From positions 1 to 56,354 of the forward strand of contig NC_018309.1 in NCBI RefSeq assembly GCF_000234665.1: DNA of 56,354 nucleotides. Reading direction: 5' to 3'. The notes beneath the pieces are model-generated. The model was not told where the DNA came from. It did not search any database and was given only the letters and a program-made list of their open reading frames with translations. Source of the stretch: Leishmania mexicana MHOM/GT/2001/U1103. Its lineage: Eukaryota; Euglenozoa; Kinetoplastea; Trypanosomatida; Trypanosomatidae. This document shows positions 21,069-30,620 of this stretch, piece after piece. Numbering within the stretch: the stretch's first letter is position 1; the number at the start of each line of letters is the position of its first letter. Made by a program: the position numbers and the translations under genes.

Positions 21069-23154
21069 TTCAGCTGGCACTGCACCGCGCATCAGCATGT
21101 TGGTCTATCCTTGTGTAACCACGCGCATATGTGCGCCTCATTCCTTTCTGCCCTTATTGTTAGAACGGCTGGGCGGGGTTTGCTCCTGCGCATCCGTCTT
21201 TCTTTTCACTGCTGACCCCCCCCCCAGCAGTCCCTTCCTTCTATTTCGTGACTGCCGCTTCCGTGGGCTGCGCGTTCGTCTCTTTCTTTACTCGGCACTG
21301 CTTTGAACGGTTACCTCAACAGAGAATGGAGATGTCCGTGCGTGCCACAGGAAAACCATGTCAGAGTGTGCCACGGTTACTTGTGTGTGAGCGTCCTTCT
21401 CTTGTTTATCGTTGCTTGTCGTCTCGATGTGTCGAGTAGCCCGACCGGTTTCCCTCGTTCCTCTCAGCACTGCTCATTGCTCGATATATCTTCATTGGCT
21501 CTCGTGTTTGTGTGTGTTGGGGGGATGGTGGGGGGGGGGCGCCTTGCCCGTCTCCCCCTCCCCCCGCTGTCTAGGTTCTTTTTTCCTCTTGGCACACCGA
21601 CCGCCTATGCCCTTTTCGCCAGCTTTCTCCTCTTCCTCTGCTTGACGCGTGCCAGACACAGCGGTGGCGGCAAAGTGGGAAGTAGGCGCAGCTTTCTTAT
21701 CCGTAACGCTCATGCGCTCATGAATCCTCTTCGCGCGTGTGGATATGTTTATCTCTCTACACCGTAGCATGCCGCATACCGATGGCGTCAGTAGCAGTGG
21801 AAGAGAAGCGGAGCCCGACAGATGAGCGAATCGTGCAGCTCCTGCGGCCACCGCACGTGGCACGAAAGGTGCTGTATGCGCAGATTGCGATGTGCGTTTC
21901 TTCCACGGAGGATTACTTTTGGGCACCCTTATCGTTCTCCTACCTGGTGACGGACCGATGGGGGATGCCCCAGTGCGCCGTATCTCAGAGCTCAGTACCC
22001 CCCCCCCCCACCACCACCACTAACACTCTCTCTGTGTTGGAAAGCCGGGCAGCCGTCCCATTTCCCTGCCACATGCCGAGCCGCTTCCGGTGGTGGCGGT
22101 CAGGTCCTGAACGGCGCTGCGTCGGAGCGACCCGCGACCGTGTGAGCGCGCTTGTGCCATTCATGCGATTAGGCCGAGTGCCCGCCTGACTCGAGTGTGT
22201 CTCGCCCGGGCCCCCACACTGCCTGCTGATGCGGGGAACCCAAGCCACCCCTGACAGCAGCACCAGGCGCTGTCCAGCTTGATGGGAGCGGGTGGAGGCT
22301 GAGCCAGGGGCCGCTCTCGGATGACCGCGTCAGCGCATGTGGTGCAGCGCTTGTCTACCGCTGCGTGGCACCACGCGGACGGGGCCGTGCGACAGGAGAC
22401 CGACTAGACTGGATTCGGAAGCATGTTGTACGGCGGAATGGACACGCTGAGAGAAAAGGCCACTGGTGAAGCAGCCTCTGCAGAGTTGTCATCTGACTGA
22501 TGGCGCTTACCTGTAACGGTGAGGCGGTAGTAGCACAGAGAGGACATGCGCGCAAGGACAGTCACATCCGAAGAGGTATGCATGCATGATCTCTACCGAG
22601 ATGGTCCGTGACTGGAGAATCCTTGGACGAGGTGAGTGACCATCGTGATACGAGTTGTTTCCTCGTGCCTACGGCTTGATGGCTGTGCTGCCGTCGTACT
22701 GCCTTGCTCATTCGCTCTTCCTCCTCAACTCTACTCTCTTCTTGTCTTTGCTGCCTCTGGATACGTCTCTGAGTCCTAGAACACCATCACACAAAGGAAG
22801 CGTCGTTGCAGAGACAGCAGGAGCACTCGGGCGTTGTGACAACAACTGCATTGCCAAAGCAGTAAAAAGAGAGTGACGCGTCACTGGGTGGTGGTGGTTC
22901 CTTCGTTGGTGCTGCCCACGCCACGGTGCGACGACGGAGCGCCCATCGGTTTACGCAGTGGGCCTCTTCCGCACTTTTTCTTTTCTTGTGTGTGCGCGTG
23001 TTTCGCACCCTGCAAAGGTTCTCTTTTTGCTTCGACAGCACCACAACTTCCGACGCGACAGGCGCTGCTACCATCTCACCTCCTCCACCCCCTCCCCCTC
23101 TGTATTAGTGTATATAGTAGCTGAGTGCTGTCGACCCATCTTCTTCACGTCATC
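21069..23154. other. Intergenic region (2.1 kb) containing a SIDER2 copy
   Basis: Contains the MVP 3' UTR, a SIDER2-like element at 21949-22386, and about 770 bp of spacer. A small + frame starting at ATG 21782 runs into the SIDER and is not supported as a gene. The pyrimidine tract at about 23068-23101 and AG at 23107-23108 is the likely acceptor for dynein light chain. Confidence 0.6.
21949..22386 (+). mobile_element. SIDER2-like degenerate retroposon, copy 1 (longest)
   Basis: Shares with three other places in the window the core beginning GACGG-CCGATGGGGG and ending near GCGGACGGGGCC. It keeps an internal segment of about 200 bp (about 22013-22215) missing from copies 2 and 3. It contains a poly-C/CCA tract, the AGCAGCACCAGGCGCTG motif and a TCAGCGCATGTGGTGCAGCGC motif. 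SIDER2 elements are non-coding remnants of ingi/L1Tc-type retroposons, found in Leishmania 3' UTRs and reported to promote mRNA decay. Its position downstream of MVP fits that role. The outer boundaries are estimates; the element may extend to about 22500. Confidence 0.75.
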
Positions 23155-23430
23155 ATGCCGCCCAAATATTTGGAGATGTCCTACAATGCGGACATGCCAA
23201 AGGACATGATCAAAGAGGCGCAAAATCTTATCATCGAGGCCTTCGAGACGGAGTCCCTCGAGAACGCCGTAGCGACACACATCAAGCGCGAGTTTGTGAA
23301 GAGGTACAAGGGCGTGTGGCACTGCGTCGTAGGCAAGAACTTTGGCTCCTTCGTCACGCACGAAATGAAGGGCTACATCTACGTAACATGGGGACAGATT
23401 TCGATCCTTCTGTGGAAAACGGTGAGCTAA
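23155..23430 (+). CDS. LC8: Dynein light chain, LC8 type
   Basis: At 91 residues it has the expected length for LC8 (DYNLL). LC8 is a dimeric hub that binds dynein intermediate chains, in flagellar and cytoplasmic dyneins, and many other partners. Conserved blocks seen are MP-DM--EA---I-EAFE (helix 1), A-HIKREFVKRY (helix 2), WHCVVGKNFGSFVTHE (the partner-binding beta strand region) and YIYVTWGQISILLWK at the C-terminus. The C-terminus is slightly divergent: animal LC8 has YFYLGQVAILLFK. The start at 23155 is the first ATG after the AG at 23107-23108; the extension to 23125 has a non-ATG start. Confidence 0.96.
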   Translation: MPPKYLEMSYNADMPKDMIKEAQNLIIEAFETESLENAVATHIKREFVKRYKGVWHCVVGKNFGSFVTHEMKGYIYVTWGQISILLWKTVS

Positions 23431-24378
23431 GAGAGTGCCCCTCTCTTTCTCTGCTTCCTTTTTTCCTCCTACTCGGCAGCTCTTTCCAGCGGCAATCGCG
23501 GCGGCGGCGGTTGCACCAGAGTACACAGGGGAAGATAGATGTAAACCAAGAAAATGTGTGCCGTTACACGAAGCAGCGAAGAGAAAGAACGATGGAGGGG
23601 TTGTGGTGAGCGATGACGCATTACCTTGCGATACATGTTTTAGATCTCTCTGAGGTGCGACGCGGCCTTCTCCCTCCCTTCCATCTCTTTTACCATCTCC
23701 GTTGCGGTGATTCTTCGGCTTGTAAACAAAAAAAGCAAGACAGGAGGTGCCCAGGCAGCTATGCGTGCAAGACTGTAAAGACGAAAGAGCAACGAGGAGT
23801 GTGCCGAAACGGTGACCGGCAGCATCGGACACATCCGCTGCAGGCACTGGTGCGTGGGCGCACGGCGCAAGGCGGCAACACGAAGCGGACACTTATAGTT
23901 CTCGGTGATCTTGTGGCCCGGCATAGCTGTCCGCTGCCCGCGCGCTGGGAACTGCATGACAGTGAGCTACTCGAAACGGGCCGCCACCGGAGTGGTGGTG
24001 GCATTCTCCTTCCGAGCCTATTGGTGCAATGGAGTCACGCTCCCTTTGTGGGTCTCTGAGGATCTCGCTGCCCACCTTTAGGGGCACCTCCTAGCTCTGC
24101 TGGCCGTGCAGCCCTCCTCCTCATGTGTGTCGCGAGCGCCAGTTTACGGCATCTACTCCTCTGTGTCTTCGTTTCTACCTAATCACCCCTCAAATATTTC
24201 GACCTTCCTTACCCCCCCCTCCCCAAATTCACGTTGGCTCCCTCTCAATCACCGCTTCCCACCCCAACGCCTCACACACGCCTACACAACACCTAGCGCA
24301 CGCACCTCTTACCTGAAGGGGCGCACGTAGCTGAGCAATCACCTAAACGCAGACGCACGCATTCAACGAGTGCATATA
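23431..24378. other. Intergenic region (0.95 kb)
   Basis: 3' UTR of LC8 and leader of the next gene. The + frame 23613-24059 has no recognised feature. A long C/T-rich stretch (about 24175-24290) with AG at 24295-24296 is the probable acceptor. Confidence 0.55.
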
Positions 24379-24984
24379 ATGGCGGGCAAGTTCCGCGGCG
24401 ATGTCGGCAAGCTCTCAAAGCCGAAAAAGAGCAAGGCAGCCAAGCGGGGCAAGAGTAAGAAGGTATCCGCCCTTGTCAAGCGTAGTCCCAAGTTAGCGCA
24501 GGACACTCTGCAGAGTCGCATTGCTGAGCTCACCAGCCGCGAGAGCGCCGCACGTGCTAACATCGGCGGGGCGAAGGCCAGCAAGGAAGCGGTTCCTCCC
24601 TCCGCAGGGAGGGTCCAGGTCGGCAAAGCTGCATTAGAGGTGGTGGGGAAGCGAAGGCGAGAGCGTGTGGTGCCGGAGAAGGATGTGCCGGTGCAGCGAA
24701 GCACAGCAGAGGCTGTTGGTTTGAAGATCTTGCACCAGGCCGTCAAGAGCCAGAGCCACGGTCGACTGCTACCTCATCAGAACCGCCACGACTATGAGTA
24801 TCGCCTCCGCTCTGTTGCCACCATGGGCGTAGTGCAGCTGTTCAACTCACTCGCGCAGTCCCGAAAGGCGAGCGCCGCTTTAGACACCGAGAAGAAGATG
24901 ACGTCGGACAAGGTGATGGAGAAGAAGCAAATAGTCTCGAAGGAGGTCTTCTTGGCGGCATTACGCCAACCGCAGCAGTACTGA
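24379..24984 (+). CDS. RRP15: Rrp15-like ribosome biogenesis protein
   Basis: The protein has 201 residues. The N-terminal third is very basic (KPKKSKAAKRGKSKK), typical of nucleolar proteins. Residues about 142-201 match the end of the Rrp15p domain: R-VAT-GVVQLFNSLAQ-RK, then charged residues, then VSKEVFLAALRQ. Yeast Rrp15 has ATRGVVQLFNA and SK--FLD-L in the same order. Rrp15 works in the nucleolus in pre-60S maturation of 27S rRNA. The protein is shorter than the yeast one (about 250 residues). The ATG at 24379 is the first after the likely splice site; the longer frame from 24370 would begin with GTG. Confidence 0.75.
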   Translation: MAGKFRGDVGKLSKPKKSKAAKRGKSKKVSALVKRSPKLAQDTLQSRIAELTSRESAARANIGGAKASKEAVPPSAGRVQVGKAALEVVGKRRRERVVPEKDVPVQRSTAEAVGLKILHQAVKSQSHGRLLPHQNRHDYEYRLRSVATMGVVQLFNSLAQSRKASAALDTEKKMTSDKVMEKKQIVSKEVFLAALRQPQQY

Positions 24985-26346
24985 ATCTTCCTGCGTGCTG
25001 TTGCATGCGCACCTCTCTCTCTGTTTGCATCCCTGAGTCGGCGTGGGCGCGTTTTCCTCCTTGCCGCTGTGCTATATTGTGCCCCTTCTCTTCTACCCCG
25101 CTGAACGTGCGTTGGTGGTCTTCCCGGGCTCTGAGGGGGAGGGGGAGGGGCGAAAGAAGTAAAAGAGAAGGTGCGAGATTGGCGGTGGAAAGAGGGAATG
25201 AAGTAACAACGTGTAATCTTCGCGTGACCGGGGCATGCGGTGGCCCTGTTCCGATCTTGCCTTCTGTGTGTGCCGATGCACGACGCATTCGTGTTTAAAG
25301 AATATACAAACACACGTAGAAAGGAAACACAAAACCACGAGGAGGCCTTTAGGCGGCGCCGCAGTCGTGCCCCCCCCCTCCGACCTACTGTCTCAAGTGG
25401 CGACCAGCTCCATGTGCACACAAACGGTTATTTGAGTGGATAAGTGCACGCCACTCTGTAGCGGCGAAGAAAGGCGAGCGGCTGCGCTGTGGTCTCCTCA
25501 CCACTTCTTTCTGCGCGTACACGACCGTCTCCGCAATCGAATGGCTGCTCAGGGCTTCTTCACGCCGTTTACTTGGCGACGGGCACCGAACGCACAGGCA
25601 TAACCGTCTGTCTCTATTCGTTCTTTTCCTTGCCTTCTTTCCTCTTTTGTGTGTTCTGTCGCCATCTTTTGGTGAGCTGGTTGCACTGGTGCGAGCCGTT
25701 TCACTGACCCGCTTTTCCCCCCTCCGTCTCCTCTTGCACACACACACACACACACACACACACGTTCTGTATGAATCTTGACGGGCGGCAAAACGGCTGC
25801 GGCGGACGATGCGTTTCACCGCCTCCCACTGTTTGCTAGCGCGACGCTGAAAGTTGCTTCACCGTCTTGCACCCTCTCTCCGTATTTACCGCGTTTCTCC
25901 GGGAGTCGCGCTCTCGGGCGCTATACTTGCTCAGTACCGGGAAAGCGCCGACTTTCACACTGCCTCCTCCCCAAAGAAACCTCCGATCACTCACACCCAC
26001 ATACACATATACACGTAGTTCACAGCTGGCATTCTCTCCTGCTCCTACTGCTACTGCTGAACTATAGAGGGCTTTCACGTGGTGCATAGCAGACGTGCTC
26101 CAGCCATCCATAAGACTCTACCCCCCCCTCCTCCTCCTCCTTTCCCCCTCAACCACCACTGTTGCTCAGCCTACTGTAGGCCATCGGCAAAACGCCTTCG
26201 CCTTTTCGTTATAGTTTTTGGTTACTGTTTTCCTTCTTCACCCCACTGCTCTCCGGTACACCTCTATCCTTGGCCTCGCCTGCTTGCTTTCGTTCCCTTC
26301 CGTTTTGGTGCTTCTGCTCTTATCCCCGCCCCCTCTCTGTCCGATC
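24985..26346. other. Intergenic region (1.36 kb)
   Basis: 3' UTR and spacer with a CA microsatellite and long pyrimidine stretches, and no supported gene. The last 130 bp before the next ATG contain no AG dinucleotide (see the entry at 26213-26385). Confidence 0.55.
25737..25763. repeat. (CA)n microsatellite
   Basis: About 13 uninterrupted CA units in the spacer upstream of the Nudix gene. It is probably length-polymorphic among strains. Confidence 0.95.
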
Positions 26347-26385
26347 ATGTATCGCCCCAACGTCTGTGTCTTTCTCTTCAATGAG
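26213..26385 (+). promoter_or_regulatory. AG-free pyrimidine tract spanning the Nudix start codon, with an acceptor AG at each end
   Basis: AG occurs at 26213-26214 and next at 26384-26385. The roughly 170 bases between are C/T-rich and include the ATG at 26347. Splicing to the first AG gives a leader of about 132 nt and the full protein. Splicing to the second would remove the first ATG and leave the in-frame ATG at 26413 (Met23). Confidence 0.4.
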
Positions 26386-26886
26386 AAAGTGGAGTTTCTT
26401 GGATGTCAGCGCATGAGGTCGGATCATTTCCAATGCGTGCAGGGTGGCATCGAGGCCTGTGATGTGGACATCAGACTGGCCGCACTGAGAGAGGTGGAAG
26501 AGGAGATCGGACTGAAGCAGCAGGACCTGACTTTTGTCCAGGAGATCCCGCCACCGAACGGGGACCCGATGAACTTTGCCTACACCCTCACCTCCAACGC
26601 CAACCTGCGCCGCTTTGGCTACGTTGGTCAGAAGCAACGTATCCTGCTCTTCTTCACCCCGTCTGACAGCATATCGAAAATGGTGCTCATCCCTCCTCCG
26701 GAGCTGCACGCCTCGCAGGAGTTCCGGAGGGTAGAGTGGATGCCGATCGAGCAACTCATCGCCAAGTCCCTGCCAGAGAAGGTGCACATTTTCAAGGTCG
26801 TTGGAGAAGTGGCACCGGGAATCGCTCGCGCCTTCTTGAAGAAGAGGGGCCTCCTCGCTGAGCCTCAGGGTGAGTCCAAGTATTAG
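26347..26886 (+). CDS. Nudix hydrolase, Ap4A/RppH-like
   Basis: The protein has 179 residues. Nudix enzymes cleave nucleoside diphosphates linked to another moiety. The opening YRPNVCVFLFN resembles the start of bacterial RppH/plant Ap4A hydrolases (YRPNVG), and QGGI leads into the Nudix box at residues 34-56. The metal-binding core REVEEEIGL is intact. The Gly-to-Arg spacing is one residue longer than the consensus, and the consensus Glu after Gly-x5 reads Val. A strand with QRILLFF and a terminal FRRVEWMP segment follow, as in Ap4A hydrolases. Likely substrates are diadenosine polyphosphates or RNA 5' ends; the sequence does not decide. The start at 26347 gives the usual family N-terminus, so longer upstream frames are not coding. 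Confidence 0.88.
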   Translation: MYRPNVCVFLFNEKVEFLGCQRMRSDHFQCVQGGIEACDVDIRLAALREVEEEIGLKQQDLTFVQEIPPPNGDPMNFAYTLTSNANLRRFGYVGQKQRILLFFTPSDSISKMVLIPPPELHASQEFRRVEWMPIEQLIAKSLPEKVHIFKVVGEVAPGIARAFLKKRGLLAEPQGESKY

Positions 26887-28706
26887 TGCCGAAAACAAAA
26901 GCATAGAAGTGCAGGCGAGTGAAACATGGGTGATTCTGCCCTGTATTGCATCGCTGTGGGGGCTGGTGCATTCCTCCTCCCCCCGTCTTGGCGCACTCCC
27001 TGAGGCGAATGGGAAAAGTGCCCTTTCAAACGAAGTGTGAACGAAAAAAGCCTTGCAGAATAATAGAGTTGGGAAAAAATGAAGTCAATACCCCCTCCTC
27101 CCTTTCTCGCCATGCATACCCTCCTGCAGGCATCGTTTTGCGGACCTGAAAGTGGAAAAGAGTGCGGGACGGGGGATCGCCTTGTGGCGCGGATGGGCTT
27201 ACACCTGAGTGCGTTTGCGGAGCCTCTGGCATGACTCCACCACACCCCCTTTCTTCATCTTGGCTCTTAGCTTGGGGGGTGCTTGGCTCTCTGGTATCAG
27301 GGTGCGCCAAGGCACTGGGAAGGCGGCAGCAACGGTCGCATGGCGTCCTAGCTGGGCATCTTATCGTTTTCTGCGCGCCCTCTTTGTTTTTCTTTCCCCC
27401 ACATACTTCCCATCTCCTACACTCCTCTGTCTCGCTCTCGCCGTCTTGGATCTCTTCCCATGCATGCTCACACGTTCACATTTGCCGCGTCCCATACATG
27501 CACATGCACACACTCGAACACATAATGGTACGCATCCATTCACACACCTGCATCACTCTATGTGTTTCTTCCACGTGTATGTGGCCCATCATCGATCACT
27601 GCCCCCCCCCCCACTACCCTCGCCTCGAACGGAAGCTCTCACATCTTCTTTTTCTCCCAACCGTCTTCATTGAAGGCTTCACTTCGTATTTTCTTCTTTC
27701 GGTTCTTCCGGCTCCTCCGCAGCTGCCCCCCCCCCGCCCCTCTCCGTCTGCCCATATTGTGTTCGCTTCTCTCTCCAGCACAGCCCACTGAGCCACAGTG
27801 TGTGTCGCGGCGCAGCACCCCTCGGCGGTTGGTCACAGTGTATTCTTATAGAGTAAAGAACACACACACACACGACCGCCTCCCCCCGAGTGTCTCTATT
27901 GCCTGCCTTCTTCACTACTCCCTCCCTGACCCTCACAACACGACACGTTCTTCTCAGCTGCAACGCTTACGCACCTTCATCTCTATTTCTTTGGTTGCCT
28001 GTCGTTCTTCTTGGTAAAGAGTCGTCCTTGCAAGATACACCATCGCCTATAACGCGTGCACATCACATACAAGTAGCGCACCGCACACCTCTCTGCTCTA
28101 CCCCTTCACTGGAACGCTCCATCTCACACAGAAGCATCGCTCACCTTTATTCCGCCGGCTTCCACAACACGAAACCAAAAGAAAACCGAAGAAGGAAAAG
28201 GACAACAAGAGACCCCTCGCGCCTTCTCTCTCGCACACACACTCTCCCCCTCTCCTCTGTCTAGTGTAGCAACGCAGTGCCGCACTGCCGTGACACGCTC
28301 GACAGACGCGCCTCTTTACTTCCTCGCCTGTTTCACAGCGTCGTTGGCTTTTACGCTCTTTTTTATTGCTTTGTTGTTTTGTGTCCCCGCTACGCACCAG
28401 CCGACGACCACTCCACCCCCCCCCACACACACACCCTGTCCTCCCCTCCTCTCTACTTGTGCGTGAAGTGGGACTCGTGATTTCTGTTATGCATATCAGC
28501 GGCAGCTGCCTGCTGCTGCTTGTCAAGGTGAAGAAGTAAATCCGGAGCTGGACACCCGCCTCGACGCCTCTGTCGCTTCCCTTTTTCAGCTTCGTGTCCA
28601 CTCTCCACCGCATTCTCCTGCTGTCCGCTTCACCGCACTCGTAGCGGATAAGAAGCGCCGCTTTCGCTCCTCTTCTCCCTGTGCACACTTGTTGTTCACC
28701 TTCATC
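26887..28706. other. Intergenic region (1.8 kb)
   Basis: Long 3' UTR and spacer with many pyrimidine tracts, CA-rich segments and poly-C runs (about 27602-27613 and 27725-27735). The overlapping + frames 27162-27791 and 27562-28017 are low-complexity and unsupported. Confidence 0.55.
28571..28589 (+). promoter_or_regulatory. Candidate trans-splice acceptor for the PPP phosphatase
   Basis: A pyrimidine-rich run with five consecutive T ends in CAG at 28587-28589, giving a 117-nt leader without any ATG before 28707. An alternative strong site is the tract ending in AG at 28263-28264. Confidence 0.55.
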
Positions 28707-30620
28707 ATGGACCCTCCTTCAGTCCCGCCGTCGCCGCAGCAAGCGCCGATCGAGACGCCTGGCGGTCACCACCACGCCGTGGCGCTGCGCACCGAGTCCT
28801 CCATCTCGCTGGACACCATCCAAGCAGTCACGATCAATCGTGAGAAGCTATCCGAGTGGCACCACAAGATTCGTGCCAAGCTGTTCCCGATGGTGTCCGG
28901 TTTCTTTGTGCGCTGCCGCGTGGAGGACTCGGTGGATGGGCGGGCACTGTACAAGGTAGGTCGCATCAAGAGCCTGAAGCCGGACTGGTCCGTTGAGCTG
29001 GACCTCCTCACCACTGATGAGATCCGCGCGGGCCGGAACAATACCAACTACGACTGCATCAGCAATGCGAAGCTGTCTGCCGCAGAGTGCAACTCGTGGC
29101 TCGCTCGCGTGTCGCCAGACTTGCTGCCGGATATCACCTCTACCATCTACCGCATGGAGGAGCGCATGCACATGCTGGAGGCCGTCATCTTAGCCGAGCC
29201 GGCCTTCCACAGCCGCCGCCGTGACGAGCGCCGCCGTGATGAGCAGACCACCTCCAACGCCCCACAGCTGCCGGAGAAGTACGTCTTCTCCCAGAATGTG
29301 CTGCTGTGCGAGGACGACTACGTCAGTCTGCCACAAACGGTCACCATTGTGGACCTCTTCCAGAACGCGGTGGGCCCGAAGGGCGTAGCTGAGCCGGACA
29401 CCCCGCGCGCCGGCTGTGCGCCGAACACGCGCTCCCGCGTCGGCGACGAGGCAGTGGCGAGTCACAGCACAATGATGCAGCTGCAGGACATGCGCAACTA
29501 TATGAACTCGCCGACGCAGCCACCAGTGGACCCGACGCGGCTGATCGACATGATCCGTCGTGCCGCCAACCCTTCGCACAACAGCTTCACCTACGACAAC
29601 CTGCCGGAGTTCTGCAAACTGGTCATCTCCGTGTGCAGCATGTGCCGTGAGGTGGTGGCGAAGGAGCCGCTGTTCGTGCACCTGAAGTCTCCCATCACCG
29701 TCTTTGGCGACATCCACGGCAACTTTGCCGACATGGGCTACTTCCTGGAGAAGGTGATCGCCTTTGACGACGTGATGCTCAAGTACACCATGCAGAATCT
29801 TCTGTTTCTCGGCGACTACGTTGACCGCGGCGTCTTTTCCCTGGAGTGCGTCATGTACCTCTTCGCCTTGAAAGTGATCAACCCCGCCAAGGTGACGCTG
29901 CTGCGCGGCAACCATGAGTCACCCGAGGTGAATGGGGACATGGATGTCTACGGCTACAGCTCGTTCAAGTATCAGTGCCTCGACAAGTTTGGCCGCGATC
30001 GAGGCATGGATGTCTGGGTGGCAGTCAACGAAGTGTTCCAGTACTTGCCGGTGATCGCCGATATTGACAAGAAGATCTTCTGCGTTCACGGTGGCCTGCC
30101 GCAGTACTCCGGCGGCGAAGACAAACGCCTCGAGATTCTATCCGACCCGAACTTTCCGCGGATTCCGGTGGTGCAGTGCGCGGACCCCACCAACGTGGCG
30201 CAGCGCATGATGGTGAATGACCTACTCTGGTCTGACCCGGCGCCGCCAGACCAGCAACTCGACCGCTACGGCTTCGGTCCCAACCCCCGAGGACCGGATA
30301 TCAAGACGTTTGGCTCCCGGGCAGTGGACATGTTCTGTGAACGGTACAACTATCAGTACATTTTTCGTGCGCATCAGGAGAAGGCGGATGGGCTACGGCT
30401 GTCCGACAATGCCCGTGTCGTCACCATCTTCTCCACGTCTGACTACGCCGGGCACCAGAACGGTGCGGGCTGCATTTTCGTGGCGAATGGAAAGATGCGG
30501 ATGGCCATCAAGAAGCCGCAGCGGCAGGAGGTGCAGCGAGAAACAAAAGGACCAGTGTCACCGCGCACGCTGTCCAAGAGTGCGCCTGGCTTTGTCGTGC
30601 GCATGAAGAAGCCGCAGTGA
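28707..30620 (+). CDS. PPP-family serine/threonine protein phosphatase with long N-terminal extension
   Basis: The protein has 637 residues. It has a full set of PPP catalytic motifs: GDIHGN (334-339), GDYVDRG (369-375), GNHES (401-405), HGGLP (461-465), the metal-ligand His in RAHQEKADG (His556), and TIFSTSDYAG near the end. All metal-binding and catalytic residues visible are conserved, so it should be an active metallo-phosphatase. The first 300 residues are not part of the catalytic fold. They contain a conserved-looking segment (about 50-155, FPMVSGFFVRCRVEDS and following) that I do not recognise, and a charged linker. The core is nearer to PP1/PP2A-like enzymes than to bacterial types, but it is not a standard PP1, PP2A or PP2B. 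Kinetoplastids have several lineage-specific PPP enzymes. The start is the first ATG after the acceptor; the frame extension back to 28689 uses TTG. Confidence 0.92.
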   Translation: MDPPSVPPSPQQAPIETPGGHHHAVALRTESSISLDTIQAVTINREKLSEWHHKIRAKLFPMVSGFFVRCRVEDSVDGRALYKVGRIKSLKPDWSVELDLLTTDEIRAGRNNTNYDCISNAKLSAAECNSWLARVSPDLLPDITSTIYRMEERMHMLEAVILAEPAFHSRRRDERRRDEQTTSNAPQLPEKYVFSQNVLLCEDDYVSLPQTVTIVDLFQNAVGPKGVAEPDTPRAGCAPNTRSRVGDEAVASHSTMMQLQDMRNYMNSPTQPPVDPTRLIDMIRRAANPSHNSFTYDNLPEFCKLVISVCSMCREVVAKEPLFVHLKSPITVFGDIHGNFADMGYFLEKVIAFDDVMLKYTMQNLLFLGDYVDRGVFSLECVMYLFALKVINPAKVTLLRGNHESPEVNGDMDVYGYSSFKYQCLDKFGRDRGMDVWVAVNEVFQYLPVIADIDKKIFCVHGGLPQYSGGEDKRLEILSDPNFPRIPVVQCADPTNVAQRMMVNDLLWSDPAPPDQQLDRYGFGPNPRGPDIKTFGSRAVDMFCERYNYQYIFRAHQEKADGLRLSDNARVVTIFSTSDYAGHQNGAGCIFVANGKMRMAIKKPQRQEVQRETKGPVSPRTLSKSAPGFVVRMKKPQ

